A stretch of DNA of 64,000 nt, taken from the NCBI RefSeq assembly GCF_000154725.1, contig NZ_DS544873.1, forward strand, positions 553,569 through 617,568, in the 5' to 3' direction. This stretch comes from Kordia algicida OT-1 (GTDB lineage Bacteria > Bacteroidota > Bacteroidia > Flavobacteriales > Flavobacteriaceae). The translations under genes were made by a program, and so were the position numbers. Shown one piece after another: positions 33,955 to 43,935 of the stretch (positions are counted from its first letter, which is position 1; each line of letters begins with the position of its first letter). The notes under the pieces are model-generated. The model saw only the letters and a program-made list of their open reading frames with translations, did not search any database and was not told the DNA's origin.

Positions 33955-36900
33955 TTGTTAGCAATATTCTTGCTATTCCTTACTATTTTGATTTTATTTT
34001 CAATTCCTGCCGTACAAACTTTTGCAGGTAAAAAAGCGACTAATTGGTTGAATGAAACTTATAAAACCAATATAAATATTGAACGTGTTGGGATTAAGTG
34101 GAACGGTGATATTTCTTTGAAAAGTATATATATTGAAGATTATTTAAAAGACACGTTAATTCATGTCAATACGTTAAATACTTCTATTTTAAGTTTTAAT
34201 AATGCCATCAATAATAATCTTGAATTTGGCGCCGTAACGATTGATGGTTTAACGTTAAATATCAACACGGAAAAAGATTCTATTGATACAACATTAGATG
34301 TTTTTATCGCCAAACTAGATTCTGAACCTTCTGATGGAACACCTTCCAATTTTTTATTGACGACTTCCAAAATGAAGTTGAGTAATAGTAAATTCAAATA
34401 TACAGATCAAAACAACTCTACACCTGAAATGCTTAATTTTCAGGAGCTTTCAGGAACGGTTTATGATTTTAAAGTGCAAGGTCCAAATGTATACGGAGAC
34501 GTGCAAAGATTGACTTTTTTGGACAGTAATGGTTTGCGTGTGGAAGAAATGGACGCAAAGTTTCAATATACACTAACACAAATGCGCTTTGACGAGTTAT
34601 TGGTCAAAACTAAAAATTCTACCTTAAAAGGAACGGTTGTTTTTGATTATGATCGAAAGGATTTTGCCAATTTTTTAGACAAGGTAAATGTGACAGCAAC
34701 CTTTACAGATTCTGAACTAGATTTTAGCGAACTCAATTACTTTTACGACGAATTTGGAAATAAAAAAGGACGATTTAGCACTGAAATTACAGGTGTTTTA
34801 AATGATTTTACAACAAAAAACTTCGATTTCAAATCGCCAAGCACAGCTATTAAAGGAGACATTCAGTACAAGAATTTATTCAATTCAAACAGAATGTTTT
34901 ATATGAAAGGTGATTTTGATCGTTTTTCATCAAACTACTATCAATTAAGCGCGCTTTTGCCAAATATTCTTGGGAAAAATTTACCATCAACCTTACTTCG
35001 TTTGGGGCAATTTAGTGGGAAAGGTGTTGCTGAAATCACAGAAAGTACCATTGATGCTGATGTTCGTATCAATACTGAACTTGGAAATGCCATTGTAGAT
35101 ATTAACATTATTGACGTAAGTGATAACGAAAATGCTTTATACGAAGGAAACATAAAACTAGAAGAATTTGACGTTGGTTATTATATTGACGAACCGACTT
35201 TAGGTACCATAACTTCAGATTTATTTGTAGACGGAAAAGGCTTTGCCAAAGAAGCGCTCAATACAGAAGTTGTTGGAACAGTGAGCGCGTTGTATTTTAA
35301 TAATTACATGTACAAAAAGCTGAATGTTTCTGGAGTTTTAAAAGATCAACTATTTGATGGAAATCTAGTTTCCAACGATCCAAATGCAAACTTTAACTTT
35401 CAAGGTTTGGCAAATTTTGCGGGTGATGAAAATGAATTTCGATTCAAAGCTTCCATCAACAAACTCGATTTAAACAAGCTAAATTTTATAAAACGCGATA
35501 AAGTATCTATCCTAAAAGGAGACTTTGTATTGGATGTTGTCGGTAATACAATTGATGACATGGCGGGAGATATCTTCTTCAAAAAAATTGCCTACACCAA
35601 TCAAAATAATACATATGCGTTTAAAAATTTTAGTATAAACTCTGAATTCAATAAAGACATCAGAACGCTTACGGTAGATTCTCCAGATATTATTGGAGGA
35701 ACCGTTACAGGACGTTTTCACTTTGATGAGGTCATTGATTTAGTGCAAAACTCCGTAGGAAGTATCTATGCGAATTACAAACCAATTGATGTCTTGCCAA
35801 ATCAATATTTGACGTTTAACTTTAAGATTTACAACAAAATCATAGATGTCATTTTACCCGAAGTAGAATTGTCAAGCAACACGTCGCTTCGCGGAAGCAT
35901 TATTGGTGATGAAAATAAATTCAAACTCACATTCAAAACGCCACAAATTATCGCGTATGGAAATACGATTGATAATGTAGAATTACAAATAGACAACAAA
36001 AACCCTGTATTTAATACCTATTTAGAAATTGCTGGCATTACGACAAAATGGTATGATGCGAAGGAATTTAACTTGATTAATACAACCCTGAACGACACAT
36101 TATATTTTAAAACGGAATTTAAAGGCGGAAAAGGATTTGATGATAATTACAACTTAAGTTTCTATCATACAATTGATGATAACAACAAATCTGTAGTCGG
36201 ATTAAAAAAATCAGATGTTTCTTTTAGAGGAAATAAATGGTTTATCAATCAAGAAAACAACCGAAAAAACAGATTCATCTTTGATAAAAAGCTCGATTCT
36301 ATCATTATTGAAAAAATTGTGATGAATCATGAAGATGAAGAAATTGATTTTGAAGGAACCATTTTTGGTGAAAATGATAAAAGCGTGAAACTGCAATTTA
36401 TCAATGTTGGTTTAGAGAAAATTACACCTTCTATTGATAGTATTCGCCTTGGCGGAACGGTAAATGGAAAACTAGATATTAAGCAAGTAAACGGAGGTTA
36501 TATACCAAAATCAAGTTTAGATATTTCTAAATTGGAAGTAAATGACAAACAATTAGGAAATTTAAATATCGACATTACAGGCGACGAGCAATTAGAAAAA
36601 TTTGATGTAAACGCCAAACTAGTCAATGAAAGTATAGAATCATTAGTTGCTGTCGGAAACATCAATGTTACAGGACAACAAAATACAATTGATGTAGATG
36701 CTACAATTGATAAATTTGACATATCACCATTTAGTGCGCTTGGCGAAGATGTCATTACCGATATTCGCGGACTCATATCTGGAAATGCCAAAATACAAGG
36801 AAACCTAAACAATCCTGCGATCAATGGAGAACTTAATATTCTTGCGGGCGGATTGTACATTCCGTACTTAAATGTCGATATTGATATGGCAAGTAGTTCA

Positions 36901-38451
36901 ATCGTCAAACTGTACGATCAAACTTTTGAATTTATGGATGTCATCATTCTTGACACACAAGATAATACCAAAGGAATACTTGATGGAACGATATCGCACA
37001 AAGCTTTTGACGATTGGGAATTAGGCTTGCATTTAAAAACAGATCGTTTATTAGTGCTAAACACCGAAGAAGATGAAGATGAAGAAACCTTATACTACGG
37101 AACAGGTTATATTAATGGAGAAGCTTGGTTAACAGGTCCAACCGATCAACTAACAATCAAAGTAGAAGGTGCAACGGAAAAAGGTACTTCATTAAAAATT
37201 CCTATCAGTGATGTGGCTTCTGTAGGCGATGCTTCTTTCATACAATTTGTCACCAAAGAAGAATTCTACGATCCTAAAAGTCAGGAAGAAAATGCTTTGG
37301 ACGAATTTAGCGGACTCGAACTCGAATTTGAACTAGATGTTACGCCAGATGCAGAAATAGAAATTGTAGTTGACAAAAAAGCAGGAAGCACCATAAAAGG
37401 AAGCGGTTTTGGAAGTTTATTAATGGAAATCAACACCAACGGAAAATTCAACATGTTTGGTGACTTTATTACGGACAAAGGAGAATATAATTTCAAATAT
37501 GGCGGAATCATCAACAAAAAATTCACGCTAAAACCACAAGGAACTATTACTTGGGAAGGCGATCCGTTTAAAGCGCAACTTAACGTTGAAGCAGTATACA
37601 ATTTACAAGCAAATCCAGATGTACTATTAGATACACCAACTTATAACAAAAAAATTCCTGTAGAAGTTGGCATTAGACTTACGGGAGAATTAATGAAACC
37701 TGAACCTGTATTCAATATCTCTTTTCCAACAACGCAAGGAGTTGCAGAATCAGAATTGACAGATTTTTTATTAAATGATGATGACAAAAGAAGATTACAA
37801 GCATTATCCTTACTATCGCAAGGTCGTTTTGTAAATGAAGTTAACATCAATCAAAATGCACTGACAGGAAACTTGATAGAAACGGCAACAGGAATTGTAA
37901 ATGACGCACTTTCGGGCGATGGAGACAACAAATTTAATGTTGGTGTCAACTACAGTCAAGCAGATCGTTCGTTGAATTTAGAAACTGCCGATCAATTAGG
38001 ATTGACAGTTTCTAGTCAAATAAGTGACAAAATTACCTTTAACGGACAAATTGGAGTTCCTGTTGGGGGTGTAACGCAAACGGCTATTGTGGGCGATGCA
38101 GAAATAGAAATTTCGCTAAATGAAGATCGGTCGCTTACGGCAAAAATATTCAACAGACAAAATCAAATACAGTATGTTGGAGAAATAGAAGGATTCACAC
38201 AAGGCATCGGATTATCTTATCAAGTGGATTTTGATACGCTCAAAGAATTGGTCGACAAAGTCTTCAAAGGAAAAAAGAAACGCGCGGAAGAACAAAAGAA
38301 AAAAGCGGAAGAAGAAGCCAAAGCTGGAAATGGCGTAGTAGAAATTGTTACCAAAAAAGATCTCAAAAAAGAAACGCAAGACGAAGAAAAAAAGAAAGCA
38401 GAAAAAGCTAAAAAAGAAAAAGACGCTGATCGTGAGAAAACGAAAAATTAA
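33955..38451 (+). CDS. tamB: TamB-like translocation and assembly module protein (DUF490)
   Basis: This ~1500-residue protein anchors in the inner membrane by one N-terminal helix and spans the periplasm as a long beta-taco, helping outer-membrane protein assembly or lipid transfer. The C-terminal third has the DUF490 signature (GEYNFKYGGIINKKFTLKPQ, TWEGDPFKAQLNVEAVYNL) and ends with a Lys/Glu-rich coiled tail. The start is uncertain: TTG at 33955 is the first usual start codon, but the frame is open back to 33877 and encodes a basic stretch (IKRVWKIIKRT) typical of the TamB N-terminus, with no ATG, GTG or TTG. A rare start (ATT/ATA) or an indel near ATG 33884 may be involved. Confidence 0.88.
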   Translation: MLAIFLLFLTILILFSIPAVQTFAGKKATNWLNETYKTNINIERVGIKWNGDISLKSIYIEDYLKDTLIHVNTLNTSILSFNNAINNNLEFGAVTIDGLTLNINTEKDSIDTTLDVFIAKLDSEPSDGTPSNFLLTTSKMKLSNSKFKYTDQNNSTPEMLNFQELSGTVYDFKVQGPNVYGDVQRLTFLDSNGLRVEEMDAKFQYTLTQMRFDELLVKTKNSTLKGTVVFDYDRKDFANFLDKVNVTATFTDSELDFSELNYFYDEFGNKKGRFSTEITGVLNDFTTKNFDFKSPSTAIKGDIQYKNLFNSNRMFYMKGDFDRFSSNYYQLSALLPNILGKNLPSTLLRLGQFSGKGVAEITESTIDADVRINTELGNAIVDINIIDVSDNENALYEGNIKLEEFDVGYYIDEPTLGTITSDLFVDGKGFAKEALNTEVVGTVSALYFNNYMYKKLNVSGVLKDQLFDGNLVSNDPNANFNFQGLANFAGDENEFRFKASINKLDLNKLNFIKRDKVSILKGDFVLDVVGNTIDDMAGDIFFKKIAYTNQNNTYAFKNFSINSEFNKDIRTLTVDSPDIIGGTVTGRFHFDEVIDLVQNSVGSIYANYKPIDVLPNQYLTFNFKIYNKIIDVILPEVELSSNTSLRGSIIGDENKFKLTFKTPQIIAYGNTIDNVELQIDNKNPVFNTYLEIAGITTKWYDAKEFNLINTTLNDTLYFKTEFKGGKGFDDNYNLSFYHTIDDNNKSVVGLKKSDVSFRGNKWFINQENNRKNRFIFDKKLDSIIIEKIVMNHEDEEIDFEGTIFGENDKSVKLQFINVGLEKITPSIDSIRLGGTVNGKLDIKQVNGGYIPKSSLDISKLEVNDKQLGNLNIDITGDEQLEKFDVNAKLVNESIESLVAVGNINVTGQQNTIDVDATIDKFDISPFSALGEDVITDIRGLISGNAKIQGNLNNPAINGELNILAGGLYIPYLNVDIDMASSSIVKLYDQTFEFMDVIILDTQDNTKGILDGTISHKAFDDWELGLHLKTDRLLVLNTEEDEDEETLYYGTGYINGEAWLTGPTDQLTIKVEGATEKGTSLKIPISDVASVGDASFIQFVTKEEFYDPKSQEENALDEFSGLELEFELDVTPDAEIEIVVDKKAGSTIKGSGFGSLLMEINTNGKFNMFGDFITDKGEYNFKYGGIINKKFTLKPQGTITWEGDPFKAQLNVEAVYNLQANPDVLLDTPTYNKKIPVEVGIRLTGELMKPEPVFNISFPTTQGVAESELTDFLLNDDDKRRLQALSLLSQGRFVNEVNINQNALTGNLIETATGIVNDALSGDGDNKFNVGVNYSQADRSLNLETADQLGLTVSSQISDKITFNGQIGVPVGGVTQTAIVGDAEIEISLNEDRSLTAKIFNRQNQIQYVGEIEGFTQGIGLSYQVDFDTLKELVDKVFKGKKKRAEEQKKKAEEEAKAGNGVVEIVTKKDLKKETQDEEKKKAEKAKKEKDADREKTKN

Positions 38452-38720
38452 ATCGCAACTTTTTATATTCCATAAGAGGAAATTCTTTCATTAAAATCTC
38501 CTCGAGAAAATTCCCCAAAAAACATTTCAAAAGTGACTATTGTACTTCTATGATTTTTTCAAAAAAGTAGCTTCAAAAGTAATCACAATCTTCACATTTT
38601 CAATTCATAAAAACGCTAAGAATACAAGAAAAAATGAGGTTTAATTCGTTAAAATTCTGAGAACTTATTAACGAAAACGTTTGAAATTTCGAAACAATGT
38701 AAAATTAGTGTAAACGGTAG

Positions 38721-38750
38721 TTTGAAATCAAAATAAGTTTCCTAGCTTTA
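38721..38750 (+). promoter_or_regulatory. Candidate promoter of pfkA-gap (TTTG - 18 bp - TAGCTTTA)
   Basis: TTTG at 38721-38724 and TAGCTTTA at 38743-38750 fit the flavobacterial -35/-10 pattern with one mismatch (final G). The pfkA start is 21 bp downstream. The rest of the 319-bp gap after tamB shows no gene and only weak inverted repeats. Confidence 0.4.
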
Positions 38751-38770
38751 CTATTCAAATCAAAAATTGC

Positions 38771-39757
38771 ATGCAACATAACATCAAAAAAATAGGCGTA
38801 ATGACCTCTGGAGGCGATGCTCCAGGAATGAATGCTGCGATTAGAGCTGTAGCAAGAGCTTGCTCGTATTACAACGTAAAATGTGTTGGCTATTACAGAG
38901 GTTATCAAGGAATGATTGAAGCCGATAGTGTAGAACTTACAGCACGTAGTGTAAAAAATATCGTAAGCAAAGGAGGAACGATTTTAAAATCGGCTCGTTC
39001 TATGGAATTCAAAACCAAAGAAGGACGTAAAAAAGCATATGACAACTTGGTAGAAGAAGGTGTTGATGCTATGGTACTTATTGGTGGAGACGGAACGTTT
39101 ACAGGAGGAATGATTTTTAGTAAAGAATATGACATTCCTGTAATTGGTGTTCCTGGAACGATAGACAATGATATCTCTGGAACAAAATTTACAATTGGAT
39201 ATGATACTGCATTAAATACGGTCGTAGAAGCAATTGATAAAATTCGAGATACTGCAAGTTCACACAACCGACTGTTCTTTGTAGAAGTCATGGGACGCGA
39301 TGCCGGATTTATAGCGCTTAACGCAGGAGTTGGAGCAGGAGCAGAAGAAATTCTCATACCTGAAGAAGACTTAGGATTAGATCGTTTGTTAGAATCATTA
39401 CAACGCAGTCGCCGAAGCGGAAAATCATCAAGTATTGTTGTCGTTTCTGAAGGAGATAAAATTGGTAAAAACGTATTCGAATTGGCAGAATATGTTACAG
39501 AAAACTTACCAGACTATGAAGCGCGCGTATCTGTATTAGGACACATGCAACGTGGAGGAAAACCAAGCTGTTTTGACAGAGTATTGGCGAGCAGATTGGG
39601 CGTAAAGGCAGTAGAACTTATTTTAGACGGACAAAGCAATGTAATGGTTGGTGTTTCTGATAACAAACTCATCGTAACCAACATTGAAAAAGCTGTCAAA
39701 GGAAAACATACTATAAATAAAGAATTATTAAGAATCTCTGATATACTATCAGTATAA
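38771..39757 (+). CDS. pfkA: 6-phosphofructokinase
   Basis: This 328-residue enzyme phosphorylates fructose 6-phosphate in glycolysis. IGVMTSGGDAPGMNAAIRA (8-26), the ATP-site GGDGT (105-109) and the catalytic TIDND (130-134, Asp132) are intact. The Gly in GGDGT marks the ATP-dependent form; PPi-dependent enzymes have GGDDT. VMGRDAGFIAL and LGHMQRGGKPS complete the fructose-phosphate site. It is followed after 27 bp by gap, so two glycolytic steps are co-transcribed. Confidence 0.97.
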   Translation: MQHNIKKIGVMTSGGDAPGMNAAIRAVARACSYYNVKCVGYYRGYQGMIEADSVELTARSVKNIVSKGGTILKSARSMEFKTKEGRKKAYDNLVEEGVDAMVLIGGDGTFTGGMIFSKEYDIPVIGVPGTIDNDISGTKFTIGYDTALNTVVEAIDKIRDTASSHNRLFFVEVMGRDAGFIALNAGVGAGAEEILIPEEDLGLDRLLESLQRSRRSGKSSSIVVVSEGDKIGKNVFELAEYVTENLPDYEARVSVLGHMQRGGKPSCFDRVLASRLGVKAVELILDGQSNVMVGVSDNKLIVTNIEKAVKGKHTINKELLRISDILSV

Positions 39758-40780
<1,023 letters not shown>

Positions 40781-40788
40781 GACACAAA

Positions 40789-40834
40789 ACTATTAAGCAC
40801 AATTGACATTTTATATGCAATTGTGCTTAATAGT
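40789..40834 (+). terminator. 17-bp perfect hairpin after gap
   Basis: Arms actattaagcacaattg (40789-40805) and caattgtgcttaatagt (40818-40834) are perfectly complementary around a 12-nt loop. There is no strong T-run, so it may end transcription with help or stabilise the 3' end. Confidence 0.7.
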
Positions 40835-40892
40835 TATACACTTCTTGCAAAACATTCCCAAAATAAAGGGAATTTATTTTTATATTCATCCT

Positions 40893-41762
40893 ATGATATT
40901 AGTAGTAGACAGTGGCTCCACAAAATGTGATTGGATTGCAGTGGACAAAGATGGTAATCAATTATTAGACAAGCTTCGTACAAAAGGACTCAATCCTGCG
41001 ATTCTTGCAGAAAAGAAGCTGAAAAAAACCATCAAAAAAAGCAAAGAGCTTTCGGCACATCGTCATACAGTTACGCATGTATTCTTTTATGGTGCTGGTT
41101 GCGGAACGGAAAATCCACGCTTATTGCTAAAAGGCGTTTTGGAAAACTTTTTCTCAAATGCTCATGTTGAGGTAAACGAAGATACCTTGGCAGCTGTGTA
41201 TGCTACCATAAATCATAAAACAGAAGCGGCAGTAGTTTGTATTCAAGGAACAGGTTCTAATTGTAGTTACTACGATGGTCAAAAGTTACACCAACGCGTC
41301 AATTCTCTTGGATATACACTCATGGATGATGCTAGCGGAAATTACTACGGAAAACAACTTATTCGTGATTATTACTTCAACAAAATGCCACATGCTATCC
41401 GTGTAGCGTTTGAAGAAAAGTATAATTTAGAAAGTGATTATATCAAATACAATCTTTACAAACAACCCAATCCGAACGCATATTTGGCAAATTTTGCAGA
41501 ATTTATGTTCTTAAATAAAGATTCTGATTACATCGTAGAACTCATAAAAAGTGGTTTTCGTCTCTTTGCTCAAAACATGATTATGCAGTTTGAAGAAGAA
41601 CTCAAAACGGTTCCTGTTCATTTTGCAGGATCAATTGCTTTTTTCTCTGAAAATGAAATTAAAGAAGTTGCGAAAGAATTCGGATTTACCGTTGGAAACT
41701 TCATCCGAAGACCTATTGAAGGTTTGGTGTCTTTTCACATAAGCGCACTAAAAGGAAGTTAA
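40893..41762 (+). CDS. N-acetylglucosamine kinase-like protein (BadF/BadG ATPase family)
   Basis: This 289-residue ASKHA-fold protein starts at ATG 40893 (MILVVDSGSTKCDWIAVD); a longer frame from a TTG upstream crosses the hairpin and lacks support. The phosphate-1 motif is VVDSGSTKCDW, the phosphate-2 region VCIQGTGSNCSYYDG, and an adenosine-type motif is FAGSIAFF. The family includes GlcNAc kinases and 2-hydroxyacyl-CoA dehydratase activators; the absence of the dehydratase system and the sugar-kinase-like GTGSN favour a GlcNAc or amino sugar kinase used in wall recycling. A terminator follows at 41792. Confidence 0.88.
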   Translation: MILVVDSGSTKCDWIAVDKDGNQLLDKLRTKGLNPAILAEKKLKKTIKKSKELSAHRHTVTHVFFYGAGCGTENPRLLLKGVLENFFSNAHVEVNEDTLAAVYATINHKTEAAVVCIQGTGSNCSYYDGQKLHQRVNSLGYTLMDDASGNYYGKQLIRDYYFNKMPHAIRVAFEEKYNLESDYIKYNLYKQPNPNAYLANFAEFMFLNKDSDYIVELIKSGFRLFAQNMIMQFEEELKTVPVHFAGSIAFFSENEIKEVAKEFGFTVGNFIRRPIEGLVSFHISALKGS

Positions 41763-41791
41763 AAAAAATACTTTTTCACACGTAAAAATAT

Positions 41792-41830
41792 TGTCTATGA
41801 AGTTCTCAGAATTTCATAGACATTTTTTTT
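41792..41830 (+). terminator. Rho-independent terminator
   Basis: Arms tgtctatgaa (41792-41801) and ttcatagaca (41813-41822) are perfect and are followed by eight T. Confidence 0.9.
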
Positions 41831-41961
41831 GCAATATACTTTCTGGAGCAAAACGCACACGCTTTTTTTAAATTGAAAAAATATTTTAGGTAGTTTTTAG
41901 CATTTAATATTCTGATTTACAGGAGTTAATATGCTGTTTGTTGTAAAATTTAAATATTTTA

Positions 41962-41992
41962 TTTGAATGCATTTAAATAAAATGTATATTTG
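41962..41992 (+). promoter_or_regulatory. Consensus flavobacterial promoter immediately before the PadR gene
   Basis: TTTG (41962-41965), a 19-bp spacer and TATATTTG (41985-41992) match the Bacteroidota consensus exactly. Only 4 bp separate the -10 element from the ATG at 41997, so the PadR mRNA is probably leaderless or nearly so. The palindromic words around the -10 box (atgcat, atgtat) could also serve PadR autoregulation. Confidence 0.6.
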
Positions 41993-41996
41993 TCCT

Positions 41997-42335
41997 ATGT
42001 ATAGTAAAGAATTAACAAAAGGAATCTTATTACCAATCATTTTAAAGTTATTAAGCAACGGAGATAAAATGTATGGTTACGAGATATCTCAAAAGGTACG
42101 AGAACTAACCAAAGAAAAAATTGATATTAGCGAAGGCGCTTTATACCCAATATTGCATAAATTAGAACACCAAGGCGTGTTGGAAACGGAAAAAGTGTAT
42201 ATCGGGAAACGTGTGCGTAAATATTACAAAGTGACTGCATCAGGTAAAAAAGTCATTGCTGAAAAAACGGCAGAAATCAATGATTTTATTGAAACCTTGA
42301 CGTTAATCTTCAATCCACAAAATCTAGCAACATGA
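41997..42335 (+). CDS. PadR family transcriptional regulator
   Basis: This 112-residue winged-helix protein starts at ATG 41997 (MYSKELTKGILLPIILKLL); an ATG ten codons upstream lies on top of the promoter and is less likely. The PadR core is NGDKMYGYEISQKV, the recognition helix region SEGALYPILHKLEHQGVLE, and the wing KRVRKYYKVTASGK. The C-terminal helix for dimerisation is short, as in the PadR-s2 subfamily. It overlaps the next gene by 4 bp; PadR plus a HAAS-like membrane protein is a well-known pair in which the regulator controls the membrane protein. Confidence 0.92.
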   Translation: MYSKELTKGILLPIILKLLSNGDKMYGYEISQKVRELTKEKIDISEGALYPILHKLEHQGVLETEKVYIGKRVRKYYKVTASGKKVIAEKTAEINDFIETLTLIFNPQNLAT

Positions 42336-42754
42336 AACTAACAGATGCACACATAGAATTTATTTCGAATAGTTTGGAATTTCATGGTTTGCAATCAGAA
42401 AGTATCAAAGAAGATATTCTCGATCATATTTGTACTACAATTGAAGCTTCTCAACACACAAACTTTGAGCAGGCTTACGAAGAAGCCATTCAAAAACTTG
42501 GCGGTTATTACAACATCAAACAATTACAAACAGAAACCAAACAATTGCTGCATGCCAAGACGATGCTGAAAACCAAAAAAGGTTTGTTCGTTTCAAGTTT
42601 GGCAATGACGGTAGTATTTTCAGTAGGACTGATTTTTAAAATGTTTCACTGGCCATACGCAAACATGATGCTTCTCGTAGGATTCTCCGTTTTAATCCTC
42701 ATTTACTTTCCTTTATTCTTCTATGCAAAATACCAACGATCTATCATAAAATAA
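42332..42754 (+). CDS. HAAS-like membrane protein, PadR partner
   Basis: This 140-residue protein has a cytoplasmic helical domain (about 1-70, with SIKEDILDHICTTIEAS and AYEEAIQKLGGYYN) that resembles the HAAS/DUF1700 domain paired with PadR regulators. Two transmembrane helices follow (about 83-103 and 109-131). The second half contains FKMFHWPYANMMLLVGF, a motif shared with the next gene. It overlaps PadR by 4 bp. It may signal membrane state to PadR, as inferred from the gene pair. Confidence 0.78.
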   Translation: MKLTDAHIEFISNSLEFHGLQSESIKEDILDHICTTIEASQHTNFEQAYEEAIQKLGGYYNIKQLQTETKQLLHAKTMLKTKKGLFVSSLAMTVVFSVGLIFKMFHWPYANMMLLVGFSVLILIYFPLFFYAKYQRSIIK

Positions 42755-42791
42755 TTATCAATCTTTATACGAACATTAAAATCAACAAAAA

Positions 42792-42977
42792 ATGAAAAAT
42801 GCAGTTTATTTATTCGGCTTTCTAGCTTTTTTTACACTTAGTACAGGAATTATGTTTGAATTTTTCCATTGGCCATTTGCCGCAATACTAATGTTAATAG
42901 GTTTTGTATTATTAAACTTTGGTTTCTTACCAACCTTATTTTACAAACTATACAAAACGCAGAAAATACCTTCTTAA
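42792..42977 (+). CDS. Small two-helix membrane protein with FHWP motif
   Basis: This 61-residue protein is nearly all membrane helices (about 3-22 and 27-50). FEFFHWPFAAILMLIGF matches, by eye, FKMFHWPYANMMLLVGF in the preceding protein, and both end in a similar P-x-x-FY-x-x-Y segment, so it looks like a stand-alone copy of that protein's membrane half. The HWP motif also occurs in GldL-type flavobacterial membrane proteins. It is 37 bp downstream of the HAAS-like gene and probably in the same transcript. Confidence 0.75.
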   Translation: MKNAVYLFGFLAFFTLSTGIMFEFFHWPFAAILMLIGFVLLNFGFLPTLFYKLYKTQKIPS

Positions 42978-43095
42978 CCGAACGATATTTTAAAATCTTA
43001 AAAGTCATATTGTGTACAGCAGTATGACTTTTTTAGTATTGAAAATTGACCTGTTTTCAAATATCTATAGTATATTTAATACATATTCCTCAATA

Positions 43096-43269
43096 ATGAA
43101 CGTACGAAAACCATATTTAGCAATTGTATTTCTCTTATTTGCCATCTTTACATTTTTGGCACCGTTTTTTATATACGGACTGCGCCACAGACCCATATTG
43201 TATATCGGTTTCTTATTTGTTAGCGGAATTTATTTTGTGCGATGGAAACAAGAACGTTATAGAAATTGA
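43096..43269 (+). CDS. Small two-helix membrane protein, unknown
   Basis: This 57-residue protein starts at ATG 43096 (MNVRKPYLAIVFLLFAIF). It has two hydrophobic helices (about 6-25 and 33-48) and a basic C-terminal tail (RWKQERYRN). I recognise no family. It follows the PadR module after 118 bp. An octamer repeat begins 9 bp after its stop. Confidence 0.55.
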   Translation: MNVRKPYLAIVFLLFAIFTFLAPFFIYGLRHRPILYIGFLFVSGIYFVRWKQERYRN

Positions 43270-43278
43270 AAAGCTTGA

Positions 43279-43318
43279 GAGTTTATGAGTTTATGAGTTG
43301 ATAAGTTTAGTAGTTAAG
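43279..43318. repeat. Octamer tandem array based on gagtttat
   Basis: Five head-to-tail 8-bp units are visible: two exact gagtttat, then gagttgat, aagtttag and tagttaag. The array sits between the small membrane protein gene and the ECF sigma gene. Confidence 0.75.
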
Positions 43319-43390
43319 ATTCACAAAAAACAAAAAAAAATGAACCTTCTCCACTTTTTTGCGTCTGTATAGTAAACGGAATGTTTTTTA

Positions 43391-43930
43391 ATGCATAAAA
43401 AAGAACACATAACAGATGGAGAATTGGTCACTCAATATGTAGCAGGCAACCAAAAAGCATTGGCGATTTTAGTCAAACGATTTCATAAAATATTTTGCAA
43501 TCATGCGTATTGGATTGTCAAAGATGCAGATGTTTCTAAAGACATTGCACAAGATAGTTGGAAGCTCATTATTGCTAAAATTCACACCTTGCAACAACCT
43601 GAACGTTTCAAAAATTGGGCATTGCGAATCGTACATAGAAAATCAATCGATTGGACACGTGCCATCTCAAAGCAACAGCAAAAACGAGACGATTACAAAG
43701 TTACCAAATCCATCCAAGAAATTCCGTCAACTGACACATCGCAGGTAAAGCAACAATTAAAAGAAGCTATTACAAAATTGTCTGTGCCGCAACGGCAAAT
43801 AGTACACTTATTTTACGTATATGAACATTCTTTAAAAGACATTGCTCAAATCTTGAACATATCAGTTGGAACAGCAAAATCACGCTTATATCATGCGCGA
43901 GAACAATTAAAAAAACAATTAAAAAAATAG
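43391..43930 (+). CDS. ECF-type RNA polymerase sigma factor
   Basis: This 179-residue sigma factor has region 2 (about 12-80: ALAILVKRFHKIFCNHAYWI, VSKDIAQDSWKLII, FKNWALRIVHRKSID) and region 4 (about 120-175: KLSVPQRQIVHLFYVYEHSL, DIAQILNISVGTAKSRLYHA). It is a standard ECF sigma, unlike the divergent one at 15276. The next gene starts 5 bp later and encodes a small membrane protein, so the two likely form a sigma and anti-sigma-like pair. Confidence 0.92.
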   Translation: MHKKEHITDGELVTQYVAGNQKALAILVKRFHKIFCNHAYWIVKDADVSKDIAQDSWKLIIAKIHTLQQPERFKNWALRIVHRKSIDWTRAISKQQQKRDDYKVTKSIQEIPSTDTSQVKQQLKEAITKLSVPQRQIVHLFYVYEHSLKDIAQILNISVGTAKSRLYHAREQLKKQLKK

Positions 43931-43935
43931 AAATT

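Noticed and set aside
40803-40892. N-terminal extension of the GlcNAc kinase-like protein
   Set aside because: The added residues run over the hairpin loop between gap and this gene and precede the family's normal start (MILVVDSG).
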